DNA of 34,240 bases from Flavobacteriales bacterium (GTDB lineage Bacteria > Bacteroidota > Bacteroidia > Flavobacteriales_D > UBA2798). Each line of letters starts with the position of its first letter. The first letter of the stretch is position 1. The notes beneath the pieces are model-generated. The model ran no database searches. It was not told the origin of the DNA and saw nothing but the letters and a program-made list of their open reading frames with translations. Of this stretch, positions 15,817-23,538 are shown piece after piece. The stretch is taken from positions 1-34,240 of the forward strand of contig JAIBBF010000029.1 of assembly GCA_019694795.1 (NCBI GenBank), given 5' to 3'. The translations under genes and the position numbers were made by a program.

Positions 15817-16701
15817 TTATTTTACGCCTACAACTTCCAATGAATAAATCAAGGTAGAATTAGGCGGAACGAGTTCAGGAATGCCCTTTTCACCATAGGC
15901 CAAAGCGGAAGGACTAACAATAATTGCCTTCTCACCTAAGCGCATTTTCTTTAATGCCTCATCCCAGCAAGGAAGCGATCGGCCATTGCCTAATATAAAT
16001 TCATGGGGATTGCCACTTCTATAACTCGCGTCGAAAAGTTTACCGGTTTTTTCGAGCCAGCCATAGAAATGAAGCGTAACTGTATTTCCCTCCTTAATGA
16101 GCGCACCACCCTTTTCAACTGTCTTGTAAAATTTTAATCCACTCTCAGAGATTTCAGGCTGAACGATATTTAAAATTTCCATTTCAAAAAGCAGATCGGT
16201 ATTCGGTGGAATCAATTTACCATATCCTTTTTTTCCATAAGCCATGGAACTGGGAACTTTCATTCTCACTTTATCTCCACTTTGTAGCAAAGGCAATGCA
16301 TCATCCCAACCTTTTACCGACATATTTACGCCGATATAATAAGGAAGGGGCATTCCGATCATATCTGAAGAATCGAAGATTTTACCATCGGGTAATTTGC
16401 CCTGGTATTTTATGCGAACAACATCACCTTTTTTCAATGAAACGCCATTCGGATCGCGACTCAAAATTTCAATTTGCACACCATGCGGTGATACCAGATT
16501 TTTTTCCACCGGCTTAGAAAAGGCTAAAGTATCCAGCAATTCTTTTTCAATAATCAATGAATCTATTTCAGGAATTTCCACATCGTCCAATGAGTCAACA
16601 TCAACCATTGCAGAATCCTTCTCCACCTCTTCAACCCCCGAAATTTCTCCTGCGCAGGCTGCTAATAAGAGGGATATAAACACACTTACATAAATCTTCA
16701 T
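15817..16701 (-). CDS. Tandem-domain FKBP-type peptidyl-prolyl isomerase lipoprotein
   Basis: 294 residues. The signal peptide MKIYVSVFISLLLAAC has a lipobox with acceptor C16, so it is a lipoprotein. An acidic Asp/Glu/Val-rich linker (about 20-75) leads to two FKBP domains, about 78-175 and 183-294. Each has the VRIKYQGKLPDGKIFDSS or VTLHFYGWLEKTGKLFDAS pattern, and the later loops MAYGKKGYGKLIPPNT and LAYGEKGIPELVPPNS with LIYSLEV at the end. The enzyme folds proteins by prolyl isomerisation in the periplasm. It overlaps the gldI-like gene by 4 bases (ATGA), so it is co-translated. Confidence 0.93.
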   Translation of the reverse strand: MKIYVSVFISLLLAACAGEISGVEEVEKDSAMVDVDSLDDVEIPEIDSLIIEKELLDTLAFSKPVEKNLVSPHGVQIEILSRDPNGVSLKKGDVVRIKYQGKLPDGKIFDSSDMIGMPLPYYIGVNMSVKGWDDALPLLQSGDKVRMKVPSSMAYGKKGYGKLIPPNTDLLFEMEILNIVQPEISESGLKFYKTVEKGGALIKEGNTVTLHFYGWLEKTGKLFDASYRSGNPHEFILGNGRSLPCWDEALKKMRLGEKAIIVSPSALAYGEKGIPELVPPNSTLIYSLEVVGVK

Positions 16702-17249
16702 TTCTTCGCCTTTTTTATTTCTGTAATTTCCATATCGTACACTAAGGTAGCCTGAGGAGGAATCTGATCCATATCGCCGACCAGTCCAAATGCTCGGTTA
16801 TAGGGCAAAATCACTTTGGCTTTATCGCCTTTACGCATATAGGTTACCACTTCGTGAAGACCATTTTCTACATGATCCATGGCTACAATAAAGCTTTCAG
16901 GTTCTCCTTCTGAATCGTAGCACAAGGAATCACCTTCCAGTAATCGGATTTGATAATTAATAAATACTTCATCACCTTCATTGGCTGGATCACTTAAGGT
17001 GTCTTTTCGTTCATAAACCCAATAGCGAATTCCTGTTCCGGTTTTTACCATTTTCCAATTGCGACGGCGGACATAATTCTCAATCATCTGGTTTTCCTCT
17101 TCTGTCCAACCCCGGTTCACATCAATCATGTCCTCCTTAATATCGGCATAGTCAATATCCTTTACCGTTTGCTTTTCTTCCTCTCCGCAGGAAAGCAATA
17201 AAAAAACAAAAGCCACAAAAAAAACACGATTATTTTTCGCCATGTTCAT
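16698..17249 (-). CDS. gldI: GldI-like FKBP-type peptidyl-prolyl isomerase lipoprotein
   Basis: 183 residues from the ATG at 17249; an alternative ATG at 17243 starts MAKNNR. The signal peptide ends in LLLSC, a lipobox, so it is membrane-anchored outside the cytoplasm. An N-terminal helical region (MIDVNRGWTEEENQMIENYVRRRNW) precedes one FKBP domain (YEVFINYQIRLLEGD region to VYDMEIT). GldI of Flavobacterium johnsoniae, needed for gliding motility, has this length and layout, and its gene also lies near nrnA and ndk homologues. Only this gliding-associated gene is in the window, so whether the organism glides cannot be said. It overlaps the nrnA-like gene by about 20 bases. Alternative: a general periplasmic foldase. 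Confidence 0.75.
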   Translation of the reverse strand: MNMAKNNRVFFVAFVFLLLSCGEEEKQTVKDIDYADIKEDMIDVNRGWTEEENQMIENYVRRRNWKMVKTGTGIRYWVYERKDTLSDPANEGDEVFINYQIRLLEGDSLCYDSEGEPESFIVAMDHVENGLHEVVTYMRKGDKAKVILPYNRAFGLVGDMDQIPPQATLVYDMEITEIKKAKK

Positions 17250-18243
17250 TGATAAATGGTGGTAAAACTTCATTCCATTTTTTTAATAACGATTCCAAAT
17301 CCCCTTCCCATTTTCCTCCGGCGGCATTGGTGTGACCTCCGCCCGAAAAATAATTTCTCGACAATTCATTCACAGGAACCTTGCCCTTGCTTCTCAGTGA
17401 AATTTTAATCAACTCTTCATGTTCTACAAAAATCGCTGCCACTTTTATTCCCTGAATAGCCAATCCATAATTCACCATTCCCTCCGTATCCCCTTTACGG
17501 TAATGAAAGCGTTTTAGTTCGGCTTGCGTTAAAACGATATACGCTGTTTTTAAGGCGTGATTTACAATCATTTTTTCCGACAAAGCATAACCAAGCAATT
17601 TCAATCTCGATTCCGACTGCGTATCGAACAACAAATCGTGAATATGGGCATTTGCTGCTCCACGTTGTATTAGTTGACCGGCAATCTCGTGTGTTCTCGA
17701 AGATGTACAAGAAAAACGGAAAGAACCCGTATCGGTTACAATACCGGTATATAAACAAGTCGCCGATTTCTCATCAATCATTTGTCCCCACTGAACCGCC
17801 AACAACATTTCTACCACCATTTCCGAGGTTGAACTGGGAAATGTATCGGAGTATAGCACATTAAATTCGTCGGAAGGAAAAGGATGATGATCGATAAGTA
17901 TTCTCGGAGCGGGACAATCCTGAATAACCGCACTTAATTCTCCGGTACGATCCAGACTGTTATAGTCCAAACAAAATACAAGGTCAGCCTTCTTAAATTG
18001 CTCCACCACCTTTTCTTTCATCGAATCAAAGAGCAAAATTTTATCGGCAGAAGGCATCCATGCAATAAATGAAGGGAACCCATCCGGTAAAACAACGGTG
18101 CAGTTTTTTCCTGCATTTTGCAACGCATGGTACAATCCAAGTGTAGATCCTAAAGCATCGCCATCGGGATTTTTATGTGCAGTAATTATAATGTTTTGGG
18201 CTTCACCCAGGTGATGAATGATTTCCTGAACTGGTATTTTCAT
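17230..18243 (-). CDS. nrnA: DHH-family phosphoesterase (NrnA-like oligoribonuclease/pAp phosphatase)
   Basis: 337 residues. The DHH domain has HKNPDGDALGS at 23-33, a DYNSLDR motif, and IDHHPFP with the DHH triad that binds two Mn2+ ions. The DHHA1 domain ends with SGGGHTNAAGG near 300-310. NrnA-type enzymes degrade short oligoribonucleotides and dephosphorylate pAp; both are plausible here. Cytoplasmic. It is the first gene of an overlapping operon with the gldI-like and tandem FKBP genes. No clear promoter was seen between it and the upstream terminator at 18253-18286. Confidence 0.9.
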   Translation of the reverse strand: MKIPVQEIIHHLGEAQNIIITAHKNPDGDALGSTLGLYHALQNAGKNCTVVLPDGFPSFIAWMPSADKILLFDSMKEKVVEQFKKADLVFCLDYNSLDRTGELSAVIQDCPAPRILIDHHPFPSDEFNVLYSDTFPSSTSEMVVEMLLAVQWGQMIDEKSATCLYTGIVTDTGSFRFSCTSSRTHEIAGQLIQRGAANAHIHDLLFDTQSESRLKLLGYALSEKMIVNHALKTAYIVLTQAELKRFHYRKGDTEGMVNYGLAIQGIKVAAIFVEHEELIKISLRSKGKVPVNELSRNYFSGGGHTNAAGGKWEGDLESLLKKWNEVLPPFINEHGEK

Positions 18244-18252
18244 GGTATACTG

Positions 18253-18286
18253 GAAAAAAAAGACCCGTACATTTTAGCACGGGTCT
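18253..18286 (-). terminator. Terminator of the 19868-18306 operon
   Basis: Eight-pair perfect stem AGACCCGT/ACGGGTCT with a ten-base loop, followed on the minus strand by eight T residues. It sits 20 bases after the stop at 18306 and 10 bases before the nrnA-like gene. Confidence 0.85.
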
Positions 18287-18305
18287 CACATGATAATTTA
18301 AACTA

Positions 18306-18956
18306 TTATTTCCAACCTCCGGCTTGCGGACCCATTTGCTGTTCTACCAGCATACCGATACATGCAAATCCTTGTGGTGAAAGATCATTTTTTGGTTTTT
18401 CTCCAACAGATGGAACAACTACACGAACAATCAGACTGCGGTCCATATCCGTAGTAAATTCAACCCATTGTTTATTTCCGTCATCCACATTGTTGTAGCG
18501 GATGATAGGCGTTTTTCCGTATACGCGACGCGTCTTTTTAATCGATTTCGTCTCCATAATCGGGTTTCCTTCTGCATCGGTAATCATATTACCCTGTGCA
18601 TCGGTTTTGGGAACTTCTTCAGTAACAAAATACTCTTCAGTTTGAGCCTGGGTTTTGCGCTCAACGATTTGGAAAACCAATTTACCCTGAATTTGCGGAT
18701 CAATAGAGCAAAACGAGATACGGTAGTTCACACCTTTAAATACGGAAATTGCTACTTCGGTAGTATCACCGTAAGCAAATGTTCCGTAGCGCGACTGACC
18801 GGTAACGGTCCATGCAGGAGCTCCTTTGGCAGATTTGTTTTTGCCTTCTTCTTTTCTCATGTTAGCACATTCGTACTGAATGCCTTTACACTTTTGAGAA
18901 AAACTTGCAAGCGGAGCAAGAAGTGCTGCAAGAATAAGTGCGGTTTTAAAATTCAT
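18306..18956 (-). CDS. Unknown exported protein
   Basis: 216 residues, no family recognised. A signal peptide MNFKTALILAALLAPLASFSQ is cut near residue 20, with no lipobox. The mature part has four cysteines (in QKCKGIQYECANM, SFCSI and FACIGM) that could form disulfides. A central strand-rich part contains ISVFKGVNYRISFCSIDPQ, and a variable region has repeats of the kind TDAQGNMITDAEGNP. The C-terminus ends in QAGGWK. It begins 21 bases after the lipoprotein gene, shares the terminator at 18253-18286, and is likely periplasmic or surface-exposed. Confidence 0.75.
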   Translation of the reverse strand: MNFKTALILAALLAPLASFSQKCKGIQYECANMRKEEGKNKSAKGAPAWTVTGQSRYGTFAYGDTTEVAISVFKGVNYRISFCSIDPQIQGKLVFQIVERKTQAQTEEYFVTEEVPKTDAQGNMITDAEGNPIMETKSIKKTRRVYGKTPIIRYNNVDDGNKQWVEFTTDMDRSLIVRVVVPSVGEKPKNDLSPQGFACIGMLVEQQMGPQAGGWK

Positions 18957-18977
18957 GTATGGGCAGTTTTACCGTTA

Positions 18978-19868
18978 TTAGTTTTTACCGTTAATGATTC
19001 TGTTGCGAAGATCTTCAACCTTGTTGAACATGTCCGTATAATTATCCTTGTTGAATTTAAACTCACCATTTCCGGAGAACATCAACTGATCGCCTTTCGA
19101 ATCGGTGGTAATATCTTTTTCTTCAACTTCCAGCGTTTCAAAAATCATCTTGATTTCTTCGAAATCTGCAATTGTTGTGCCAACCGCTACATCATGATCG
19201 TATTTACGCATGAACTCAATCACGTTGTTTAACGTGTGACCTTGTTGTGCAAGACGCTCGATTAAAGGGTTTTTGTCTTTATATGGACCAGCAAGATTCA
19301 TCACAATGTGCATCGACTCCAGCCATCCGCCTCCAACAACCAGGGCAAGGATTTCACCGCGCTCGTTTTCTTCGAGGTAATTGTATGCATCGAAGTAGGT
19401 TTCATTGGATAAACTTACCAGAGAATCACCTTCAGTAAGGTTTTCTTCAATGCGTTTGTAAACTGATTCATCAAAAGCAGAAGAAATATCCAGTTCATCC
19501 CCTAAAGTTTGAACTGCTTTAAAATATTCAAGAGCGCTTTGTCCAACTTCATAACAACTTGCATAAGCCAAATCCGCTGAATAAACACCAAAATTGATCG
19601 CCTTGTGTTTATTGTCGAAATACTTATCCATGTTGGATACCGGATTCATTAATTCCGGACGACCAGCACCGCCGATTTCTTTAATCACAGAGAAGAACTC
19701 GTTCGGAGTTGGAATCTGGTAATATACATTATCCTCTTTGGGCTGCTCCACAGTAGCAGAATCTGTAGTAACATTCGTTACTTCATGCTCATTTTCGCCG
19801 CCGCCACAGGAATACAGAGCGGTAGAAAGTGTTGCCGCTACAAGCATAATCCGGGTACCTTTGTTCAT
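18978..19868 (-). CDS. Unknown lipoprotein
   Basis: 296 residues from the ATG at 19868. The signal peptide MNKGTRIMLVAATLSTALYSC gives lipobox acceptor C21, followed by GGGENE and a Thr/Ser/Glu-rich linker. The mature domain (about 55-296) is mainly helical, with SVIKEIGGAGRPELMNPVSNM, INFGVYSADLAYASCYEVGQSALEYF and IVMNLAGPYKDKNP segments. I do not recognise the family. The frame extends 20 codons upstream to 19928 but passes through the promoter, so the shorter start is better. It is first in a two-gene operon with the 216-residue exported protein, likely at the cell envelope. Confidence 0.78.
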   Translation of the reverse strand: MNKGTRIMLVAATLSTALYSCGGGENEHEVTNVTTDSATVEQPKEDNVYYQIPTPNEFFSVIKEIGGAGRPELMNPVSNMDKYFDNKHKAINFGVYSADLAYASCYEVGQSALEYFKAVQTLGDELDISSAFDESVYKRIEENLTEGDSLVSLSNETYFDAYNYLEENERGEILALVVGGGWLESMHIVMNLAGPYKDKNPLIERLAQQGHTLNNVIEFMRKYDHDVAVGTTIADFEEIKMIFETLEVEEKDITTDSKGDQLMFSGNGEFKFNKDNYTDMFNKVEDLRNRIINGKN

Positions 19869-19891
19869 AGTTATAAGGGTTGATTGAATAA

Positions 19892-19899
19892 CAAAAATA
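19892..19899 (-). promoter_or_regulatory. Promoter -7 element TATTTTTG for the lipoprotein operon
   Basis: Perfect TAnnTTTG on the minus strand, 23 bases before the ATG at 19868. It supports that start over the longer reading frame. Confidence 0.6.
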
Positions 19900-19965
19900 G
19901 TAATATTTCTCAACCGACAAGCAGGCAAAATTGCTTAAAAATGAATTTTCTGTTACAACTTTTAA

Positions 19966-19973
19966 TACCTTTG
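19966..19973 (+). promoter_or_regulatory. Promoter -7 element TACCTTTG for ndk
   Basis: Perfect TAnnTTTG, 27 bases before the ndk ATG at 20001. Confidence 0.6.
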
Positions 19974-20000
19974 TGGCCGATTTTATACAACCTCTAAAAA

Positions 20001-20420
20001 ATGGCCACTAACAGAACATTTACCATGATTAAGCCGGACGGCGTTGCAGCCAATAACACCGGTAAAATTCTCGATCACATTGTTTCCAACGGTTTCCGTC
20101 TGATCGCTATGCGTTATACCCGCCTGACCCGCGAACAGGCAATGAAATTTTATGAAGTTCACAAAGAACGCCCATTTTATGGCGAACTGGTTGATTATAT
20201 GAGCTCTGGACCAATTGTAGCTGCTATCCTTGAAAAGGATAATGCCGTGGCGGATTTCCGCAAATTGATCGGTGCTACTGACCCTAGCCAGGCAGAAGAA
20301 GGAACCATCCGTAAACTGTATGCTGAATCTAAGGCCAAAAATGCGGTTCATGGTTCAGATAGTAATGAAAATGCTGAAATCGAAGGAAACTTTTTCTTCT
20401 CAGGATTCGACCGTCACTAA
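20001..20420 (+). CDS. ndk: Nucleoside-diphosphate kinase
   Basis: 139 residues, normal length. Transfers the gamma phosphate of ATP to nucleoside diphosphates through a phosphohistidine. [11 protein letters not shown] at about 6-16 and the active site NAVHGSDS with catalytic H117 are intact; the C-terminal SGFDRH is also typical. It has its own promoter and terminator, so it is monocistronic. It lies between the gldI region and recF, consistent with flavobacterial gene order. Confidence 0.97.
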   Translation: MATNRTFTMIKPDGVAANNTGKILDHIVSNGFRLIAMRYTRLTREQAMKFYEVHKERPFYGELVDYMSSGPIVAAILEKDNAVADFRKLIGATDPSQAEEGTIRKLYAESKAKNAVHGSDSNENAEIEGNFFFSGFDRH

Positions 20421-20439
20421 TCCGGAAATAACACACTTC

Positions 20440-20466
20440 AAAGGCCCCTTGAGGGCCTTTTTTATT
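20440..20466. terminator. Bidirectional terminator between ndk and DUF721 gene
   Basis: Perfect stem AAAGGCCC/GGGCCTTT with a five-base loop, T-rich on the plus strand and A-rich before the stem, so it can serve ndk and perhaps the convergent recF-DUF721 operon. Confidence 0.85.
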
Positions 20467-20758
20467 TTAAAATGATTTCATTCACCACTTCCTCACCGGC
20501 GTGCTGATTGATCAATTCAATAATTTTTGATTTCCCCATTTGAAGCTCTTCCCGAAGCACGCTGGAATCTAATTTTACAACCAACACTTTATCTTTAATG
20601 TAAAGATCTTTGGTCCGCTTTGCTATGGTTCTTCCCATAATTTGCTCCCAGGAACTAACGATATCCAATTCCTGCATTTTACCCTTCAATTTATAGGCCT
20701 GAAGTAATCGATCTATAGCTTCTTTTAAGGTCGTTTGGTTCGAATTGCGTTTACTCAT
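20462..20758 (-). CDS. DUF721 domain protein (DciA-like)
   Basis: 98 residues. The pattern TLKEAIDRLLQAYKLKGKMQELDIVSSWEQIMGRTIAKRT followed by KDKVLVVKLDSSVLREELQMGKSKIIELIN is the DUF721 fold. In many bacteria DUF721 proteins (DciA) help the replicative helicase, and the gene often sits next to recF, as here. It overlaps the recF stop by four bases (ATGA), so it is translationally coupled. No zinc ribbon is seen. The role in replication is inferred from family and context. Confidence 0.88.
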   Translation of the reverse strand: MSKRNSNQTTLKEAIDRLLQAYKLKGKMQELDIVSSWEQIMGRTIAKRTKDLYIKDKVLVVKLDSSVLREELQMGKSKIIELINQHAGEEVVNEIILK

Positions 20759-21852
20759 GCCAGTCCCCCTTCTTTTATAAAATAGGTCTTGAACGTTACA
20801 CCCAATTCTTCCAACAAGGCAGGGAGTTTTTCGGGGTCGGTATCGGTGATAAAAAGTTGACCGAAATCTTCGGAAGTCACTATTTTCATTAATCCTGCAA
20901 CCCGCTTTACATCCAGCTTATCGAAAATATCATCGAGGAGTAAAATCGGAAGCGTTTGCTTAAGCGTGGAGATATGCTTGTACTGAGCAAGTTTTAAAGC
21001 AATGAGATAACTTTTTTGTTGACCCTGAGATCCGAATTTTTTCACCGGGTGATCATTCATCATAAAGATCAGATCATCCTTATGAATTCCAGCCGTAGTG
21101 TATTCGGCGGAGCGGTCTTTATGCAGATTCGATTTTAACAAGGCATAAAAATCGTGTTCTGCCAAATCAGATTTATAATCAATTCCAACTTCTTCCTTAC
21201 CACCTGAAAGTAATGCGAAATAACGATTAAACAGGACGATAAATTCCGACAAAAACTGTTTCCGCTTTTCATAAATCCATCGCCCAAGTTCAGAGAGTTT
21301 AATGTCCCAAACATCCAATAGATCGGCCGAATAAGAACGGGTTTCTGCAAATCGTTTCAGTAATGCGTTGCGTTGTAAAAGGACCTTATTATAATCGATT
21401 AATCGTTCCAGGTAAACCTTATCGTATTGAGAAATGATGGAATCAATAAACTTCCTCCTCACCTCGCTCCCCTCATTAATTAAATCCGCATCCGAAGGCG
21501 ATACCATCACCAGGGGCAAAATACCAATATGGTCCGCCAGGCGCTCGTATTCCTTCTTATTTTTCTTAAAGTTCTTTTTCTGACCTCGTTTTAAGCCACA
21601 ATAAATCTCTAATCCCTCGCCGTTTAACTGGTACCAACCCTGGACCACAAAATAGTCCTCATTATGATTAATATTCTGATTATCAATCTGATTAAAATAG
21701 CTTTTAGTAAAAGAAAGGTAGTGAATGGCATCCAGTATATTGGTTTTCCCCTCCCCGTTTTCGCCCAGAAAACAATTGGCTTTCGGGGCCATTTCAAGGC
21801 TCATTTCCCGGATATTTTTAAACTGAAGAAGGTATAGCCTTTCGAGAATCAT
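20755..21852 (-). CDS. recF: DNA replication and repair protein RecF
   Basis: 365 residues from the ATG at 21852. RecF is an SMC-like ATPase that helps load RecA at single-stranded gaps. Walker A GENGEGKTN is at 30-38, the ABC signature KKFGSQGQQKSY and Walker B PILLLDDIFDKLD are in the C-terminal half, and the N-terminus ERLYLLQFKNIRE is typical of RecF. The frame stays open to 21933 but those residues cover the promoter region of the next gene and do not resemble the family, so the internal start is preferred. It is upstream of DUF721 in a two-gene operon and divergent from the TPR gene. Confidence 0.95.
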   Translation of the reverse strand: MILERLYLLQFKNIREMSLEMAPKANCFLGENGEGKTNILDAIHYLSFTKSYFNQIDNQNINHNEDYFVVQGWYQLNGEGLEIYCGLKRGQKKNFKKNKKEYERLADHIGILPLVMVSPSDADLINEGSEVRRKFIDSIISQYDKVYLERLIDYNKVLLQRNALLKRFAETRSYSADLLDVWDIKLSELGRWIYEKRKQFLSEFIVLFNRYFALLSGGKEEVGIDYKSDLAEHDFYALLKSNLHKDRSAEYTTAGIHKDDLIFMMNDHPVKKFGSQGQQKSYLIALKLAQYKHISTLKQTLPILLLDDIFDKLDVKRVAGLMKIVTSEDFGQLFITDTDPEKLPALLEELGVTFKTYFIKEGGLA

Positions 21853-21905
21853 CTGTCCAAAATTAAGCAATTGAGGTTCCATTGAGGCTGGTTTTAAAAA
21901 AAAGT

Positions 21906-21913
21906 TATTTTTG
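21906..21913 (+). promoter_or_regulatory. Promoter -7 element TATTTTTG for the TPR-ribH operon
   Basis: Perfect TAnnTTTG, ending 12 bases before the ATG at 21926 and 18 before the alternative at 21932, so the leader is very short. Confidence 0.6.
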
Positions 21914-21925
21914 CAGTCCAATTCA

Positions 21926-22630
21926 ATGTACATGTCAACAGAAGAAACCTCAGTACCTGCACAAAACCCGATGGGTAAATTTGAAAACTACTTCCGCGAG
22001 AATCAGAAAAGTCTGATGATTATCGGAGGTGTGGCCATCGCTTTGATTTTAGGTTTTATTGCTTATCTGAAACTTTATAAACAGCCCAAAGAAGCTGAAG
22101 CCAAAGATATCATGTGGAAAGCCCAATATTATTTTGAGGTGGATTCCTTTAATCTTGCAATCAATGGATACAATGATCCAAAAACAGGCGAGTCCTATCC
22201 CGGATTTTTACAGATTGCAGAGGAATACAGCGGGACACAAGCTGGAAATCTTGCGAATTTCTATTTGGGAATTTGCTATTTAAATACGGGTCAATTCGAC
22301 CTAGCTATTACCGCATTGGAAGAAGTTGAGTTGGACGATCAAATTGCTGCTCCACTTGCTAAGGGTGCGCTTGGTGATGCCTATCTGGAAAAAGGTGATG
22401 TTGAAACAGCAATCAGTAAATATGAAGATGCGGCCAACGCCAATGCTAATTTGTTCACTACACCTATGTTCTTAAAAAAGGCAGCTTTGCTTTATGAAGA
22501 AAAAGGTGATAATGCAAAAGCACTTGAATACTACGAGCGAATTTTCAACGATTTCGAAGATTCCGACGAAGGACGTGATATTGAAAAATATATCGCCCGC
22601 ACAAAAAACCGTGCTGGATCTGCAGAATAA
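21926..22630 (+). CDS. Membrane-anchored tetratricopeptide repeat protein
   Basis: 234 residues from the ATG at 21926, or 232 from 21932. A single TM helix (MIIGGVAIALILGFIAYLKL) lies at about residues 30-50, after a short soluble N-terminus, giving a type II-like topology. The C-terminal part has TPR units: NFYLGICYLNTGQFDLAITAL, KGALGDAYLEKGDVETAISKYEDA and KKAALLYEEKGDNAKALEYYERI. The layout is like YfgM, a periplasmic chaperone-associated protein, but identity is not proved. The TAATG overlap couples it with ribH. Confidence 0.88.
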   Translation: MYMSTEETSVPAQNPMGKFENYFRENQKSLMIIGGVAIALILGFIAYLKLYKQPKEAEAKDIMWKAQYYFEVDSFNLAINGYNDPKTGESYPGFLQIAEEYSGTQAGNLANFYLGICYLNTGQFDLAITALEEVELDDQIAAPLAKGALGDAYLEKGDVETAISKYEDAANANANLFTTPMFLKKAALLYEEKGDNAKALEYYERIFNDFEDSDEGRDIEKYIARTKNRAGSAE

Positions 22631-23124
22631 TGGCTACCGCAGCTAAAGACCTTTCCGATTACGATCATTCTAAAGTTCCTGATGGTTCAGGAATGAAAAT
22701 AGCTATTGCGCTGGCCGAATGGAATTGGGAAATTACTTCCGCTTTATTTTCAGGTGCAAGGGAAACCTTATTAAAACACGGTGTGAAGGATGAAAACATC
22801 ATCACCGAGGTTTGTCCCGGTGCATTTGAATTGCCCTTAACCGCTCAACTTCTGATCGAAAAACATCAACCAGATGCAGTAATAACCATTGGTTGCGTGA
22901 TTCAGGGAGAAACCCGTCATTTTGATTTTGTTTGTAATGGTGTCACCCAAGGGGTGATGGACTTGGGCCTTAAAACCGGAACACCTGTTATTTTTTGTGT
23001 GTTAACGGATAATACCCGACAACAAAGTCTGGACCGTGCCGGTGGAAAACATGGCAATAAAGGGGTAGAAAGTGCTGTTGCTGCTTTGCAAATGGCTGAA
23101 ATTCGCCGTCAATTAAAATCCTGA
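22630..23124 (+). CDS. ribH: 6,7-dimethyl-8-ribityllumazine synthase
   Basis: 164 residues. Condenses 5-amino-6-ribitylaminouracil with dihydroxybutanone phosphate in riboflavin synthesis. All usual motifs are present: WNWEITSALFSGARETL, PGAFELPLTAQLL, GCVIQGETRHFDFVCNGVTQG with the conserved RHFD histidine, and LTDNTRQQSLDRAGGKHGNKG. It has a slightly longer N-terminus (about 20 residues) than some homologues. It overlaps the TPR gene by one base. Confidence 0.97.
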   Translation: MATAAKDLSDYDHSKVPDGSGMKIAIALAEWNWEITSALFSGARETLLKHGVKDENIITEVCPGAFELPLTAQLLIEKHQPDAVITIGCVIQGETRHFDFVCNGVTQGVMDLGLKTGTPVIFCVLTDNTRQQSLDRAGGKHGNKGVESAVAALQMAEIRRQLKS

Positions 23125-23149
23125 TACTTGTAAATCAATCGGTATTCCA

Positions 23150-23157
23150 TAACTTTG
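23150..23157 (+). promoter_or_regulatory. Promoter -7 element TAACTTTG for the SiaC-like gene
   Basis: Perfect TAnnTTTG with TTG at 23128-23130, 19 bases upstream. It ends 4 bases before the ATG at 23162, so the mRNA may be leaderless. Confidence 0.6.
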
Positions 23158-23161
23158 CATT

Positions 23162-23536
23162 ATGGATTTAATTCGCATACCGGCTACAGATACCACTCCA
23201 TTCGTATTGCTCGACCCCAGCAATCAACGTATTGAAATGGTGGGACGTTCCATTCCGGAGGATGCGGCTGCGTTTTATTTTCCAATTCTGGATTGGCTCG
23301 ATAAATACATTGCGAATAGTCCGGGCAAAACGCATTTCGAATTTTATCTCGAATACATCAATTCCATTTCTCAAAAAATGCTCATCGATATTTTTTTACG
23401 TGCAGCAAAACTGAGAGAAAGCGGAAAAGAAATTGAAATCGTATGGAATTACGATGAAGAGGATGAAGAAATCTACGACGAAGGAATGATGTTTAAGCAA
23501 AAATTAAATTTGCCGGTTACATTTAAATCCCGGTAA
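23162..23536 (+). CDS. DUF1987 / SiaC-family regulatory phosphoprotein
   Basis: 124 residues. The pattern DTTPFVLLDPSNQRIEMVGRSIPEDAAAFYFPILDWLDKY followed by EFYLEYINSISQKMLIDIFLRA is DUF1987. In Pseudomonas, SiaC is phosphorylated on T68 by SiaB and dephosphorylated by SiaA, and controls a diguanylate cyclase and biofilm formation. Here the aligned position is S68 in YINSISQK, a likely phospho-acceptor. No siaA, siaB or GGDEF gene is in the window. The acidic stretch EEDEEIYDEG lies near the C-terminus. It has its own promoter and ends 2 bases before the convergent universal stress gene. Confidence 0.85.
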   Translation: MDLIRIPATDTTPFVLLDPSNQRIEMVGRSIPEDAAAFYFPILDWLDKYIANSPGKTHFEFYLEYINSISQKMLIDIFLRAAKLRESGKEIEIVWNYDEEDEEIYDEGMMFKQKLNLPVTFKSR

Positions 23537-23538
23537 AA

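Noticed and set aside
18468-19232. 254-codon plus-strand ORF opposite the two unknown exported genes
   Set aside because: It spans the gap between the two minus-strand genes, lacks homology and has no promoter; the minus-strand genes have signal peptides, a -7 element and a terminator.
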